A stretch of DNA of 64,000 bases. It comes from Thermus caldilimi. Lineage in GTDB: Bacteria > Deinococcota > Deinococci > Deinococcales > Thermaceae. Position numbers and translations under genes: made by a program. Positions 17,985 through 29,431 of the stretch are shown piece by piece; positions within the stretch are counted from its first letter, which is position 1, and each line of letters begins with the position of its first letter. The stretch covers positions 978,796 through 1,042,795 of the forward strand of contig NZ_CP038452.1 of the NCBI RefSeq assembly GCF_004684245.1, read 5' to 3'. The notes under the pieces were generated by a model. The model had not been told where the DNA came from and searched no databases. It saw only the letters and a program-made list of their open reading frames with translations.

Positions 17985-18671
17985 ATGCGGGTCTTCGCCA
18001 TCGCCGACCCCCACCTCTCCCGCCTGCACCCCAAGCCCATGACCATCTTCGGTCCCAACTGGCAGGGCCACCCGGAGGCCTTCTTCCGGGGCTGGCGGGA
18101 GGTGGTGGCGGAGGGGGACCTGGTAATCGTCCCCGGGGACATCTCCTGGGCCATGCGCCTCTCGGAGGCCCTGCCGGACCTTTTGGACCTGGCCGCCTTG
18201 CCCGGCAAAAAAGTGCTCCTGAAGGGGAACCACGACTACTGGTGGCCTTCCATAACCCGCCTGAGGGCCGTTTTGCCCGAGGGCATGTACGCCCTGCAAA
18301 ACGATGCCCTGGTCCTAGACGGGGTGGCGGTGGCGGGAAGTAGGGGCTGGCAGTACCCCCCCGCCGCCCCGGAGGACGAACGGATCTTCGCCCGGGAGGT
18401 GGAGCGGCTCAAGCTCTCCCTACAGGACCTCAAGGGCAAACCCTACCGCCACCTGGTGGTGGCCTTCCACTTCCCCCCCTTCGGCCCCAAGGGGGAGGCC
18501 ACCTCCCTTTTGGAGCTGGCCGCGGAGGCCAAGCCCCAGGCCATCGTCTACGGCCACCTGCACGGGGCCGACCCGGAAAAGCTTCCCAAGGAGTACCAGG
18601 GCATCCCCCTCCACTTGGTGGCCGCCGACGCCCTGGCCTTCCGGCCCAAGCTGATCCTGGAGGTAGGATAA
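17985..18671 (+). CDS. Metallophosphoesterase (calcineurin-like)
   Basis: A 228-residue phosphoesterase with the full motif set: ADPHLS (D-x-H), GDISWA (G-D), KGNHDYWW (GNHD/E), AFHFPP and YGHLHG (GHxH). Two metals are expected in the site. The family includes nucleotide and phosphoprotein phosphatases; the substrate is unknown. It heads a rightward run with the Lrp/RAM protein. Confidence 0.88.
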   Translation: MRVFAIADPHLSRLHPKPMTIFGPNWQGHPEAFFRGWREVVAEGDLVIVPGDISWAMRLSEALPDLLDLAALPGKKVLLKGNHDYWWPSITRLRAVLPEGMYALQNDALVLDGVAVAGSRGWQYPPAAPEDERIFAREVERLKLSLQDLKGKPYRHLVVAFHFPPFGPKGEATSLLELAAEAKPQAIVYGHLHGADPEKLPKEYQGIPLHLVAADALAFRPKLILEVG

Positions 18672-18675
18672 AGGG

Positions 18676-18954
18676 GTGATCACCGCCTTCGTACTCATCC
18701 GTGCCCGCGGGGACCGGATCGCCGCCTTGGGCGAGGCCATCGCCGAACTCCCCCAGGTGGCCGAGGTCTACTCGGTTACGGGCCCCTTCGACCTGGTGGC
18801 CCTTTTGCGCCTGAAGGACCTCGAGGAACTGGACGATGCCGTCACCCAGGGGATCCTGGCCCTGGAAGGGGTGGAGCGCACGGAAACCCTCCTGGCCTTC
18901 CGCGCTTACCCCAAGAAGCTCCTGGACCAGGGCTTCGCCCTGGGCGGGGAGTAG
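18676..18954 (+). CDS. Stand-alone Lrp/AsnC ligand-binding (RAM) domain protein
   Basis: A 92-residue protein made only of the RAM domain (ITAFVLIRARGDRIAALGEA, VYSVTGPFDLVALLRLKDLE), without the usual N-terminal HTH. Such proteins bind amino acids and oligomerise, and may modulate full Lrp regulators. The GTG start lies 5 nt after the phosphoesterase stop. Confidence 0.85.
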   Translation: MITAFVLIRARGDRIAALGEAIAELPQVAEVYSVTGPFDLVALLRLKDLEELDDAVTQGILALEGVERTETLLAFRAYPKKLLDQGFALGGE

Positions 18955-18965
18955 GCCTTAAGGCC

Positions 18966-19514
18966 TTGGTTCCCTCACCCCTGGGCTTCCTCCTGGCCCT
19001 CCAAGGAGGGCTACTCCTCCTTGGGGCTTCGGGCATGCTCCTCTTGGGCCTTCCCTTTGGCCAGGCGGGCCCCAAGGAGCTTTTCTATGCCCTGGGCCTC
19101 TTCCTGGCCTTGGCCGCTTTGGAGGAAGCCTTCCGACACCTTTTCCCCGCTTCCTTCCGGGAGGCGGAAAGCCTCCACCGGGCCTTGGGAGAGGCCCTGC
19201 GCCGGGCCGGGGTAGGACCTGCAATCCTCCTTCTCCTCGCCCTCCTTTCGGGGGTGGCGGAGGAGGTCTTCTTCCGAGGGCTTCTGCAAAGCCTCCTCAT
19301 GGCCTGGCTGGGGCCCTCGGGGCTCTTCTTTCAGGCCCTGGTCTTCGCCCTTCTTCACCCCGCCCCCAGGCGGGCCCTTGCCTACCCGGTATACACCGGG
19401 CTTGCCGGGCTCCTTTTCGGGCTCACCTACCTTCTCACCGGAAGCCTTCTTCCCAGCATCCTGGCCCACTTCCTCCACAACGCCCGGGGGTTCTACGAGA
19501 TCTCAAGAAGCTAG
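18966..19514 (+). CDS. CPBP family intramembrane metalloprotease
   Basis: A 182-residue membrane protein with the CAAX-protease/bacteriocin-processing motifs EEVFFRG, FALLHP and HFLHN. About five hydrophobic spans are visible. The likely start is a TTG at 18966, 11 nt after the previous stop. The substrate is unknown. Confidence 0.85.
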   Translation: MVPSPLGFLLALQGGLLLLGASGMLLLGLPFGQAGPKELFYALGLFLALAALEEAFRHLFPASFREAESLHRALGEALRRAGVGPAILLLLALLSGVAEEVFFRGLLQSLLMAWLGPSGLFFQALVFALLHPAPRRALAYPVYTGLAGLLFGLTYLLTGSLLPSILAHFLHNARGFYEISRS

Positions 19515-19579
19515 AAAAGCTTAGCGCAAAACCCCTTCCCCGGCTAGAACCAGGGCCACATTCTCCGCCCAGAACCTGC

Positions 19580-19585
19580 TACAAT
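19580..19585 (+). promoter_or_regulatory. Possible -10 box of prkA operon
   Basis: TACAAT lies 51 nt before the prkA ATG in the only sizeable gap upstream. No convincing -35 is seen, so an alternative sigma factor or activator is possible. Confidence 0.35.
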
Positions 19586-19636
19586 AAAGACATAGCTATC
19601 AAAACCCGTCCCTGGCCGGTATGAAGGAGGGCGTCC

Positions 19637-22833
<3,197 letters not shown>

Positions 22834-22837
<4 letters not shown>

Positions 22838-23877
22838 GGCCCATTGAGCGCGACCTTCTGCGCTTTAAGGAGATCGTTCGCGGGGAGGTGAAAAAACGGG
22901 CCCGGGAGTTTTTAACCCGGGAGGAGCTCTTCGGCCAGGTGGAAGGCCGCCTGGTCTCCATCCCCCTGCCCCAGCTGGAGCTTCCCAAGATCGTCTACGG
23001 GGAGCCCCTGGGGGAAGACCTGGGCCTTGGGGGTCCGGGGACGGAAAGCCTGGGCCCTGCGGGCCACGTGCCCGTGGCCGAGCTGGAGCTGGAGGAGTTC
23101 TTGGATCTGGTGGGCGAGGCCCTGCGGCTTCCCCGGCTCAGGCCCAAGGGGGAAGGGGAGGTTACGGAGGAGGCCTTCCGCTACACCACCATCGCCCGCA
23201 AGGGGCCGAGGGGCCTGCGCCACGTGCGCCGGACCCTTAAGGAAAGCCTCAGGCGGGCCCTCATCACCGGGGAGTACCGTCCGGATGAGCCCCTTTTGGT
23301 CCCCGAGCGGGAGGACCTCCGTTACAAGGCCCCGAGGAGCAAGCCCAGGCCCCACGCCCAGGCGGTGGTCCTCTTCGCCCTGGACGTTTCCGGAAGCATG
23401 CGGGAGGAGGAGCTTAGGCTGGTGAAGACCCTCTCCTTCTGGATCACCCTCTGGATCCGGCGCCACTTCCCCCGCCTGGAACGGCGCTACCTCCTCCACG
23501 ACGCCGAGGCCTGGGAGGTAACGGAGGAGGAGTTCTTCCGGGCCCGGGAAGGCGGGGGTACCCGGCTTTCCAGCGCCCTCCTCCTGGCGGAGGAGATCCT
23601 GAAGCCCTACCCGGAGGCCTTTTACAACCGCTACCTCTACCACTTCTCCGACGGGGAGAACTGGCAGGGGGACACCCCCGTGGCCCTCGAGGCCCTAAGA
23701 CGCCTCCTCCCCACCCTGGCCCTCTACGGCTACGCCCAGGTGCAGGGGCCCTACGGCCAGGGGCGGTTTCTGGAGGACCTGAAGGAAGCCCTGGGCAAGG
23801 AGGAAGGGCTGGCCACCACCGAGGTACGGGGCAAAGAGGATCTGCCCTTGGCCCTTAAGAGGCTTTTGGGAGGTTAA
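22834..23877 (+). CDS. YeaH/YhbH family protein (DUF444), VWA-like
   Basis: A 347-residue protein with a C-terminal von Willebrand A-like domain carrying the MIDAS motif DVSGSM ([20 protein letters not shown]) and the family motifs [19 protein letters not shown] and GGTRLSSAL. YhbH/YeaH proteins always accompany PrkA and SpoVR and are thought to be substrates or partners of PrkA. The ATG overlaps the prkA stop. The length is slightly under typical. Confidence 0.9.
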
Positions 23878-23880
23878 GGG

Positions 23881-25257
23881 ATGCGCAAGGAGCTAAGGCG
23901 CTGGGCCGAGATCCTGCGGGAAAGAGCCCTGGCGGAAGGGCTTTCCTTTCCCCCGGTGCTCTTTGAGGAGGTGGGCCCGGAGGAGATGGCCATGCTGGCC
24001 GCCTACGGGGGCTTTCCCCGGCGCTATTCCCACTGGCGCTTCGGTAGTGAGTACCTGCGCTACCGGGAAACCTACCGCTATGGCCTCGGGCGCATCTACG
24101 AGCTGGTGGCCAACACCTACCCCGTGCACGCTTACCTCCTTAAGGGCAACACCCTTCTCGCCCAGAAGCTGGTCATGGCCCACGTCTACGCCCACGCCGA
24201 CTTCTTTCACAACAACCTGGCCTTCAAACCCATCCCCAAGGACATGGAAGCGGAGATGGCCCACCATGCGGCCTTCGTGGAAAAGGCCATGGAGCGGCAT
24301 GGGGCGAGAAGCGTGGAGGAGTTTCTGGACCTGGCCCTTTCCCTGGAAAACCTCATCGATCCCCACGCCCTCTACATCCAAAGGCAGGCGGGGGAGGATA
24401 AGGAGGAAAGACCCCCTGACCGCCTCCAGGTGCGCCCCTACCTGGATCCCTACGTGAACCCTCCTCCAGCGCCTCCCAAGGAAGCCGAGGAGGGGGCAAG
24501 CCCCATCCCCCTCCCCCCCAGGCCCACCCGGGACATCCTGGGCTTTCTGGCCCGGCACGCCCCCTTGGCCCCCTGGCAGAAGGGCATTCTGGAGATCATC
24601 CGGGAGGAGAGCCTGTACTACGTTCCCCAAGCCGCCACCAAGATCCTCAACGAGGGCTGGGCCACCTACTGGCACACCCGCCTCCTCCTCCCCCTTCTCT
24701 CCCCGGAAGAAGCCCTGGAGTTCGCCGAGCTCCAGGCAGGGCTTCTCGCCCCACACGGCTTTAACCCTTACCGCCTGGGCTACCTGCTCCTCAAGGAGGT
24801 GGAGGAACGCTGGGATAAGGGGCGGTTCGGCCCGGAGTACGAGGCTCTGCCCCTAGGGGAGCGGCTCACCTACGAGAGGCCCACCGGCCTAGGGCTCAAG
24901 CAGCTTTTCCAGGTGCGCACCGTCCACACGGACCTGAGCTTCCTGGATAGTTTCCTGACCCCCGAGTTCGCCCTCAGGCAAAGGCTCCTCAACCCCGAGG
25001 ACCTTCCCCGCTTCGCCGAGGCCAAGAAGGCCCTCCTCTTCCGCCTCACCAACGGGGGCTACCCCATCGTGGAGCTGGTGGACGCCAACTATGGGAACCG
25101 AGGAGAGCTTCTTCTGGAACACGCCTACGAGGGCGTGGAGCTGGACCTGAAAAAGACCCAGGCGGTGCTGGAGAACCTCTACCGCCTGTGGGGCCGGCCG
25201 GTGCACCTGAAGACGGTGGTGGGGGAGAAGGAAACCCTGCTTTCCGCGGGAAGCTAG
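23881..25257 (+). CDS. spoVR: SpoVR family protein
   Basis: A 458-residue SpoVR-like protein: FGSEYLRYRETYRYGLGRIY, HVYAHADFFHNNLAF, LDPYVNPP and KILNEGWATYWHTRLL with conserved His residues. The biochemical function is not firmly known, although the family is linked to spore cortex and stress phenotypes. It is the last gene of prkA-yeaH-spoVR. Its end overlaps the convergent TlpA-like gene by 4 nt. Confidence 0.93.
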   Translation: MRKELRRWAEILRERALAEGLSFPPVLFEEVGPEEMAMLAAYGGFPRRYSHWRFGSEYLRYRETYRYGLGRIYELVANTYPVHAYLLKGNTLLAQKLVMAHVYAHADFFHNNLAFKPIPKDMEAEMAHHAAFVEKAMERHGARSVEEFLDLALSLENLIDPHALYIQRQAGEDKEERPPDRLQVRPYLDPYVNPPPAPPKEAEEGASPIPLPPRPTRDILGFLARHAPLAPWQKGILEIIREESLYYVPQAATKILNEGWATYWHTRLLLPLLSPEEALEFAELQAGLLAPHGFNPYRLGYLLLKEVEERWDKGRFGPEYEALPLGERLTYERPTGLGLKQLFQVRTVHTDLSFLDSFLTPEFALRQRLLNPEDLPRFAEAKKALLFRLTNGGYPIVELVDANYGNRGELLLEHAYEGVELDLKKTQAVLENLYRLWGRPVHLKTVVGEKETLLSAGS

Positions 25258-26045
25258 CGCAAAACCCTCAGATAACCAAGAAGAAGGGCCTCGGAAAGCT
25301 CCCCCAGGTGCCGGGCCACCAGGCGCCCCTGCCGGTCAAAGAAGAAGGTGGTGGGAAGGCCCTGGGTCTTCAGAACCTGGGAAAGCTGGGTTTCCGGATC
25401 CAGGAGAACCCACTCAGGGGCGAGCCCCTCTTCCTCCAGAAAGTTCCGAACCACCACCGGCCCCTCCCCCTGGCTGGCGAAGACGAAGCGCACCTCGGGG
25501 TTTTCCTGGCTCAGGCGCACCATCATGGGTAGCTCCCGCCGGCAAGGAGGGCACCAGGTGGCCCAAAGGTTCAGGACTAGGGGCTTGCCCCGGAAGTCCT
25601 GCAGGTTCACCCGGGTACCCCCCAGGGCGGTGAGGGTGAGGGAGGGCAGGCGCACCTCCTCCCCTCCCCGCTTCTGCACCAGGAAGACCCCAAAGACCAA
25701 GCCCGCCGCCAAAGCGGCCAACAGGGCATACCGCCAGAGGTTCTTGGGCAATACCATCAGCGTGTACCCTCCCGCAGCCAGGATACCCCAAAGGGGGTCA
25801 AACCCCCCTTGCCACACATAGAGGATGGAAAGGGGATCCCGGGCATAAATGGACGCATTCTCCAGAACGAAACCGACTCGGGCCCCAAGAAAACCCACAA
25901 AGATAGCGTTGTAGGCCCACAGAGGAAGCCTTCGGTCCACCCTTCGGGCCAGGACCTCAGCCACCGCCACCATGGCCAAAAGGGCCAGGAACACCTGGAA
26001 CCTGGCCCAGGGAATGGCGAAGGGCCCTACCTGCACCGCATCCAT
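25254..26045 (-). CDS. TlpA-like thioredoxin with an Lgt-like membrane domain
   Basis: A 263-residue protein. Residues 1-125 are hydrophobic with about four spans and resemble part of prolipoprotein diacylglyceryl transferase (LGARVGFVLENASIYARDPL, ILYVWQGGFDPLWGILAAGG). Residues 130-263 form a TlpA/ResA thioredoxin domain with WATWCPPCRREL and a cis-Pro in GLPTTFFF. The thioredoxin domain should lie outside the membrane and reduce disulfides or handle persulfides. It is the last gene of a leftward redox operon with a rhodanese lipoprotein and a disulfide oxidoreductase. The Lgt-like part lacks clear catalytic residues and may only be an anchor. Confidence 0.85.
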   Translation of the reverse strand: MDAVQVGPFAIPWARFQVFLALLAMVAVAEVLARRVDRRLPLWAYNAIFVGFLGARVGFVLENASIYARDPLSILYVWQGGFDPLWGILAAGGYTLMVLPKNLWRYALLAALAAGLVFGVFLVQKRGGEEVRLPSLTLTALGGTRVNLQDFRGKPLVLNLWATWCPPCRRELPMMVRLSQENPEVRFVFASQGEGPVVVRNFLEEEGLAPEWVLLDPETQLSQVLKTQGLPTTFFFDRQGRLVARHLGELSEALLLGYLRVLR

Positions 26046-26419
26046 CAGCGAACCAGGGGGAAGCCCTCCCTCTGGATGGCCAGGATCCCGCCCTCGAGGT
26101 TGTAGAGGTTGGTGTACCCCTTCCGCTTCAGGTACTCCGCCGCCTGGCGGCTGCGGTTGCCGCTACGGCAGTAGAGGTAAACCGGCTTGTCCTTGGGAAG
26201 GGTATCCGCCCACTGGGCGACGGCCTCCACCGGGAGGTTGATGGCCCCGGGCACGTGCCCCTGGGCGAACTCCTCTGGGGTACGCACGTCCACCACCACC
26301 GCCCCCTGGTCCACCGCCTGGTAAAGCTCCTGGGGACCGACGTTTTGGTAGCTGCCCTTGGGCCCGCAGGCCGCCAGGGCCAAAAGGGCGAAAAACCCGA
26401 GGAGGGCCCGCCGGGTCAT
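26045..26419 (-). CDS. Rhodanese-domain lipoprotein
   Basis: A 124-residue protein with a lipoprotein signal peptide (LALAAC lipobox) and one rhodanese domain: VVVDVRTPEEFAQGHVPGAI and active-site CRSGNRS. It should move sulfane sulfur outside the cytoplasmic membrane. It sits 1 nt after the disulfide oxidoreductase gene and overlaps the TlpA-like start by one base. Confidence 0.9.
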   Translation of the reverse strand: MTRRALLGFFALLALAACGPKGSYQNVGPQELYQAVDQGAVVVDVRTPEEFAQGHVPGAINLPVEAVAQWADTLPKDKPVYLYCRSGNRSRQAAEYLKRKGYTNLYNLEGGILAIQREGFPLVR

Positions 26420-26420
26420 G

Positions 26421-27110
26421 TTAGGCGCTCACCCCCACCGCCTTGCGGATGGCCTGGAGGAACTGGGAAAGGGGCTGGGCCCCGAGAATCCTCTCCTTGC
26501 CGTGGTTCACGATGGTGTCCGGCACCCCGTGGATGTGGTAGCGGCTGGAAAGCTCGGGAAACTCGTTGGCCTCGATCATCTCGCCCCACACCTTGGGGGA
26601 AGCGTAGGCCATGCGGTGGGCGGTGCGCACCGCCTGCGGGCAGTAGGGGCAGGTGGGGGTGACAAAGACCTGGAGGACCACCTCCTGGGGAAGGTTGTTA
26701 AGCTCTTGGACTACGTTTTCCGGAAGCCCGTGCCCGTCCCGCCCCAACATCTCGATGTCCTCGAGGAGGCTCGCGAACTCGTACCCCGCCGGGATACCCC
26801 GGTAGCGCAGGTTGATGGCCTCAGAGCCCTTCTCCCGCAGGATCAGGGTGGGAGGGTCCTCCACCCTGTACTCCTTGGCCTTCTCCTTGCCCTCGGGGGT
26901 AGCCAGGTCGTAGACCACCAGGTGAAGCCTATCCGAAAGGGCGGCCAGCTCCTCCAAAAGCTGCTTGGTTTCCTTGCAGTACAGGCAAGGCTCCTTACCT
27001 GGGGCGATTAGCGTAGAGGTGTCGGTGAAAAGCACCAGCTCCACATCCCGCACCAGGTTGGAAAGCCGCTCGCGTACGATCTCCTGCTCCTTAGGTCCCA
27101 GTAGCGCCAT
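26421..27110 (-). CDS. Protein disulfide oxidoreductase with two thioredoxin folds
   Basis: About 229 residues forming two thioredoxin/glutaredoxin-like units with redox motifs CLYC and CPYC (FVTPTCPYCPQAVRTAHRMA). This is the PDO architecture of thermophiles, used in cytoplasmic disulfide formation and as a partner of thioredoxin reductase. I chose the ATG at 27110 (MALLGPKEQEI) because GGGAGG precedes it; an upstream in-frame ATG at 27143 lies within the operator region. It is first in a leftward redox operon, divergent from the persulfide dioxygenase. Confidence 0.88.
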   Translation of the reverse strand: MALLGPKEQEIVRERLSNLVRDVELVLFTDTSTLIAPGKEPCLYCKETKQLLEELAALSDRLHLVVYDLATPEGKEKAKEYRVEDPPTLILREKGSEAINLRYRGIPAGYEFASLLEDIEMLGRDGHGLPENVVQELNNLPQEVVLQVFVTPTCPYCPQAVRTAHRMAYASPKVWGEMIEANEFPELSSRYHIHGVPDTIVNHGKERILGAQPLSQFLQAIRKAVGVSA

Positions 27111-27124
27111 CGTTTCCTCCCAGA

Positions 27125-27140
27125 TACCCCCGTAGGGGTA
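27125..27140. promoter_or_regulatory. CsoR/CstR-type operator 1
   Basis: TACCCCCGTAGGGGTA has perfect 6-bp arms (TACCCC/GGGGTA). It lies between the start codon of the disulfide oxidoreductase gene and a possible -10 (TATATT on the minus strand). The CsoR family, including the persulfide sensor CstR, binds sites of this type. Confidence 0.55.
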
Positions 27141-27204
27141 CATCCTTTATTGAATATAGCAGATGTTTCCCGTAAAAGATAGACCTCCGTGAACGCTGTC
27201 CCCG

Positions 27205-27233
27205 TTGACACCTAGTACCCCCATAGGGTATTT
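27205..27233 (+). promoter_or_regulatory. Promoter of the persulfide operon with operator 2 in its spacer
   Basis: TTGACA (27205-27210) is followed 17 bp later by GTATTT (27228-27233; TATTTT at 18 bp is the alternative). The spacer holds a second palindrome, TACCCCCATAGGGTA (27216-27230), very like operator 1. A repressor bound there would block RNA polymerase. Confidence 0.6.
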
Positions 27234-27274
27234 TGGCGGTGTGGGGACAATGGTCCCATACCGGAGGTAAAGCC

Positions 27275-28711
27275 ATGGTTTTCAGGCAAATCTACGAGGA
27301 AGGCTTGGCCCAAATGAGCTACCTCCTGGGGTGCGCCGCCACCGGAGAGGCCCTGGTGGTGGACCCCAAGCGGGACGTGGACACCTACCTGGAGCTAGCG
27401 GAAAGCCTGGGCCTGCGCATCACCGCCATCGCCGAAACCCACATCCACGCCGACTACCTCTCGGGGGCCCGGGAGCTGGCCAAGGCCACCGGAGCCACCC
27501 TGTACCTCTCGGACGAAGGGGACGAGAACTGGAAGTACAAGGGGCTGGAGGGCTTCTCCCATGTCCTCCTCAGGGATGGGGATGAGTTCAGGGTGGGGAA
27601 TATCCGGGTGAAGGCCGTGCACACCCCGGGCCACACCCCGGAGCACCTTTCCTTCCTGGTGGCGGATGGGGCGGTGACGGACGAACCCCTCCTCTTTCTC
27701 ACGGGCGACTTCGTCTTCGTGGGGGACATCGGCCGACCGGACCTTCTGGAGGAGGCCGCGGGCATTAAGGGGACCGCTCTACCCGGGGCCCGGCGCATGT
27801 TCCAAAGCCTCAAGACAAAGTTCCTCACCCTTCCCGACCACGTGCAGGTCTGGCCAGGCCACGGGGCAGGTTCCGCCTGCGGCAAGGCCCTGGGGGCCCT
27901 TCCCGCCACCACCGTGGGCTACGAGAAGCGGCACGCCTGGTGGGCGGAGTACCTGGAAAGGAACGATGAAGAAGGCTTCGTAAAGGCGCTTCTTGCCGGA
28001 CAGCCGGAAGCCCCCACCTACTTCAAGGAGATGAAGCGGCTCAACCGGGATGGCATGCCCATCCTGGGAGGCATCCCCCACCCGGGCCGCCTCACCAAGC
28101 CCCAGTTTGACCGGTACCTGCGGGAGGGGGCCATCCTGGTGGACACCCGGGACAAGTTCGCCTTCGCCGGGGGGCACATCCGGGGAGCCATCAACATCCC
28201 CGCGGGCAGGAACTTCTCCACCTGGGCCGGGTGGCTTCTTCCCTACGACCGGCCCCTCGTCCTCCTGGCCCACCCTTCCGAGGTGGAGGCCCTGACCCGG
28301 GCCCTGATTCGCATTGGCCTGGACGAGGTGGTGGGGTATATCCCAAGCCTCCAGGGGTATGCGGATGGAGAGCTGGAAACCGTACCCCAGATCACGGCCC
28401 GGGAGGCCAAGGCCCTCTGGGAGCGGGGCGAGGCGGTGATCCTGGACGTGCGGGGCCGGGACGAGCACCTGGCCGGGCACATCCCAGGGGCTTTGAACCT
28501 CCACGCCGGGCGTGTGCTGGCCCACCTGGACCGGCTACCCAAGAACAAGCCCCTCATCGTCCACTGCGTGGGCGGGGACCGCTCCAGCACCGCCATCAGC
28601 GCCCTCTTGTCCCATGGCTTCAGGAACGCCCTGAACCTCACCGGGGGGATTAGGGCCTGGCAGGAAGCCGGCTTCCCGGTGGAAAAGGGTGAGGAGCTGG
28701 TAAACGCCTGA
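27275..28711 (+). CDS. CstB-like persulfide dioxygenase-rhodanese fusion
   Basis: A 478-residue three-domain protein. Residues 1-245 form an ETHE1-type metallo-beta-lactamase-fold persulfide dioxygenase (THIHADYLSG with His56, His58, Asp60; HTPGHTPEH; His196). Residues 270-365 form a rhodanese-like domain in which the active-site Cys is replaced (VLLAHPSE). Residues 375-475 form an active rhodanese with Cys431 (HCVGGDRS). This order of PDO, inactive rhodanese and active rhodanese matches CstB, which turns low-molecular-weight persulfide to thiosulfate. The ATG at 27275 follows CGGAGG. It heads a rightward sulfur operon under a CstR-type operator. Confidence 0.92.
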   Translation: MVFRQIYEEGLAQMSYLLGCAATGEALVVDPKRDVDTYLELAESLGLRITAIAETHIHADYLSGARELAKATGATLYLSDEGDENWKYKGLEGFSHVLLRDGDEFRVGNIRVKAVHTPGHTPEHLSFLVADGAVTDEPLLFLTGDFVFVGDIGRPDLLEEAAGIKGTALPGARRMFQSLKTKFLTLPDHVQVWPGHGAGSACGKALGALPATTVGYEKRHAWWAEYLERNDEEGFVKALLAGQPEAPTYFKEMKRLNRDGMPILGGIPHPGRLTKPQFDRYLREGAILVDTRDKFAFAGGHIRGAINIPAGRNFSTWAGWLLPYDRPLVLLAHPSEVEALTRALIRIGLDEVVGYIPSLQGYADGELETVPQITAREAKALWERGEAVILDVRGRDEHLAGHIPGALNLHAGRVLAHLDRLPKNKPLIVHCVGGDRSSTAISALLSHGFRNALNLTGGIRAWQEAGFPVEKGEELVNA

Positions 28712-28720
28712 GCGTAGGGC

Positions 28721-28749
28721 AGGGGGACTGGGGTTCTGCCCCAGTTCCC
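28721..28749 (+). repeat. Intergenic hairpin in the sulfur operon
   Basis: GGGGGACTGGGG and CCCCAGTTCCCC form a 12-bp stem (one G-U pair) with a 5-nt loop. No T tract follows. It could attenuate or stabilise RNA between the dioxygenase and tandem rhodanese genes. Confidence 0.5.
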
Positions 28750-28771
28750 CAAACACCCCAAGGAGGTAAAC

Positions 28772-29431
28772 ATGTACGAAGCCGAGGTCAAGGACCTGAA
28801 CCCAGAGGAAGCCAAAAAGCTCTACGACCAGGGCGTGGCATTCATCGATGTGCGGGAGGTGGAGGAGTACGCCCAGGCCCGGATTCCTGGGGCAGGCCTA
28901 GTGCCCCTTTCCGAGTTTATGGCCCGCTACGGGGAGATCCCCAAGGACCGGCCTGTGGTCCTCTACTGCCGCACGGGAAACCGCTCCTGGCAGGCGGCCG
29001 CCTGGCTTTCCGCCCAGGGCTACGGGAACATCTACAACCTCGAGGGGGGCATCGTCCGCTGGTACAGGGCGGGACTCCCCGTGGACACCAGCCCGGTGGA
29101 GGTGGGCTACACCGCCACCCCGTACCAGGAGGTGGGCCCCCACGAGGCGGAAAAGCTTCTAAGCGAAGCCTTGGTGGTGGACGTGCGGGAACCCTGGGAG
29201 TACGCGGATGGGCACGTGCCCGGGGCGGTGAACATCCCCCTTTCCTCCCTGCCGCAACGGCTTAAGGACCTGCCCAAGGACCGGCCCATCCTCCTGGTCT
29301 GCAACTCCGGCAACCGCTCGGGGGTGGCGGCGGACTTCCTGGTGGGCCAGGGCTTCCCCGGGGAACGGGTGTACAACCTCGAGGGGGGCACCTACGCCTG
29401 GATGGGGGCGGGCCTTCCGGTGGAACGATGA
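28772..29431 (+). CDS. Tandem rhodanese (sulfurtransferase)
   Basis: A 219-residue cytoplasmic protein of two rhodanese domains, both with an active-site Cys: CRTGNRS in the first and CNSGNRS in the second. Each has the usual FIDVRE/VVDVRE start and YNLEGG end. It should transfer sulfane sulfur to or from the persulfide dioxygenase product. The ATG follows AAGGAGG and the stop overlaps the exporter start (ATGA). Confidence 0.92.
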   Translation: MYEAEVKDLNPEEAKKLYDQGVAFIDVREVEEYAQARIPGAGLVPLSEFMARYGEIPKDRPVVLYCRTGNRSWQAAAWLSAQGYGNIYNLEGGIVRWYRAGLPVDTSPVEVGYTATPYQEVGPHEAEKLLSEALVVDVREPWEYADGHVPGAVNIPLSSLPQRLKDLPKDRPILLVCNSGNRSGVAADFLVGQGFPGERVYNLEGGTYAWMGAGLPVER

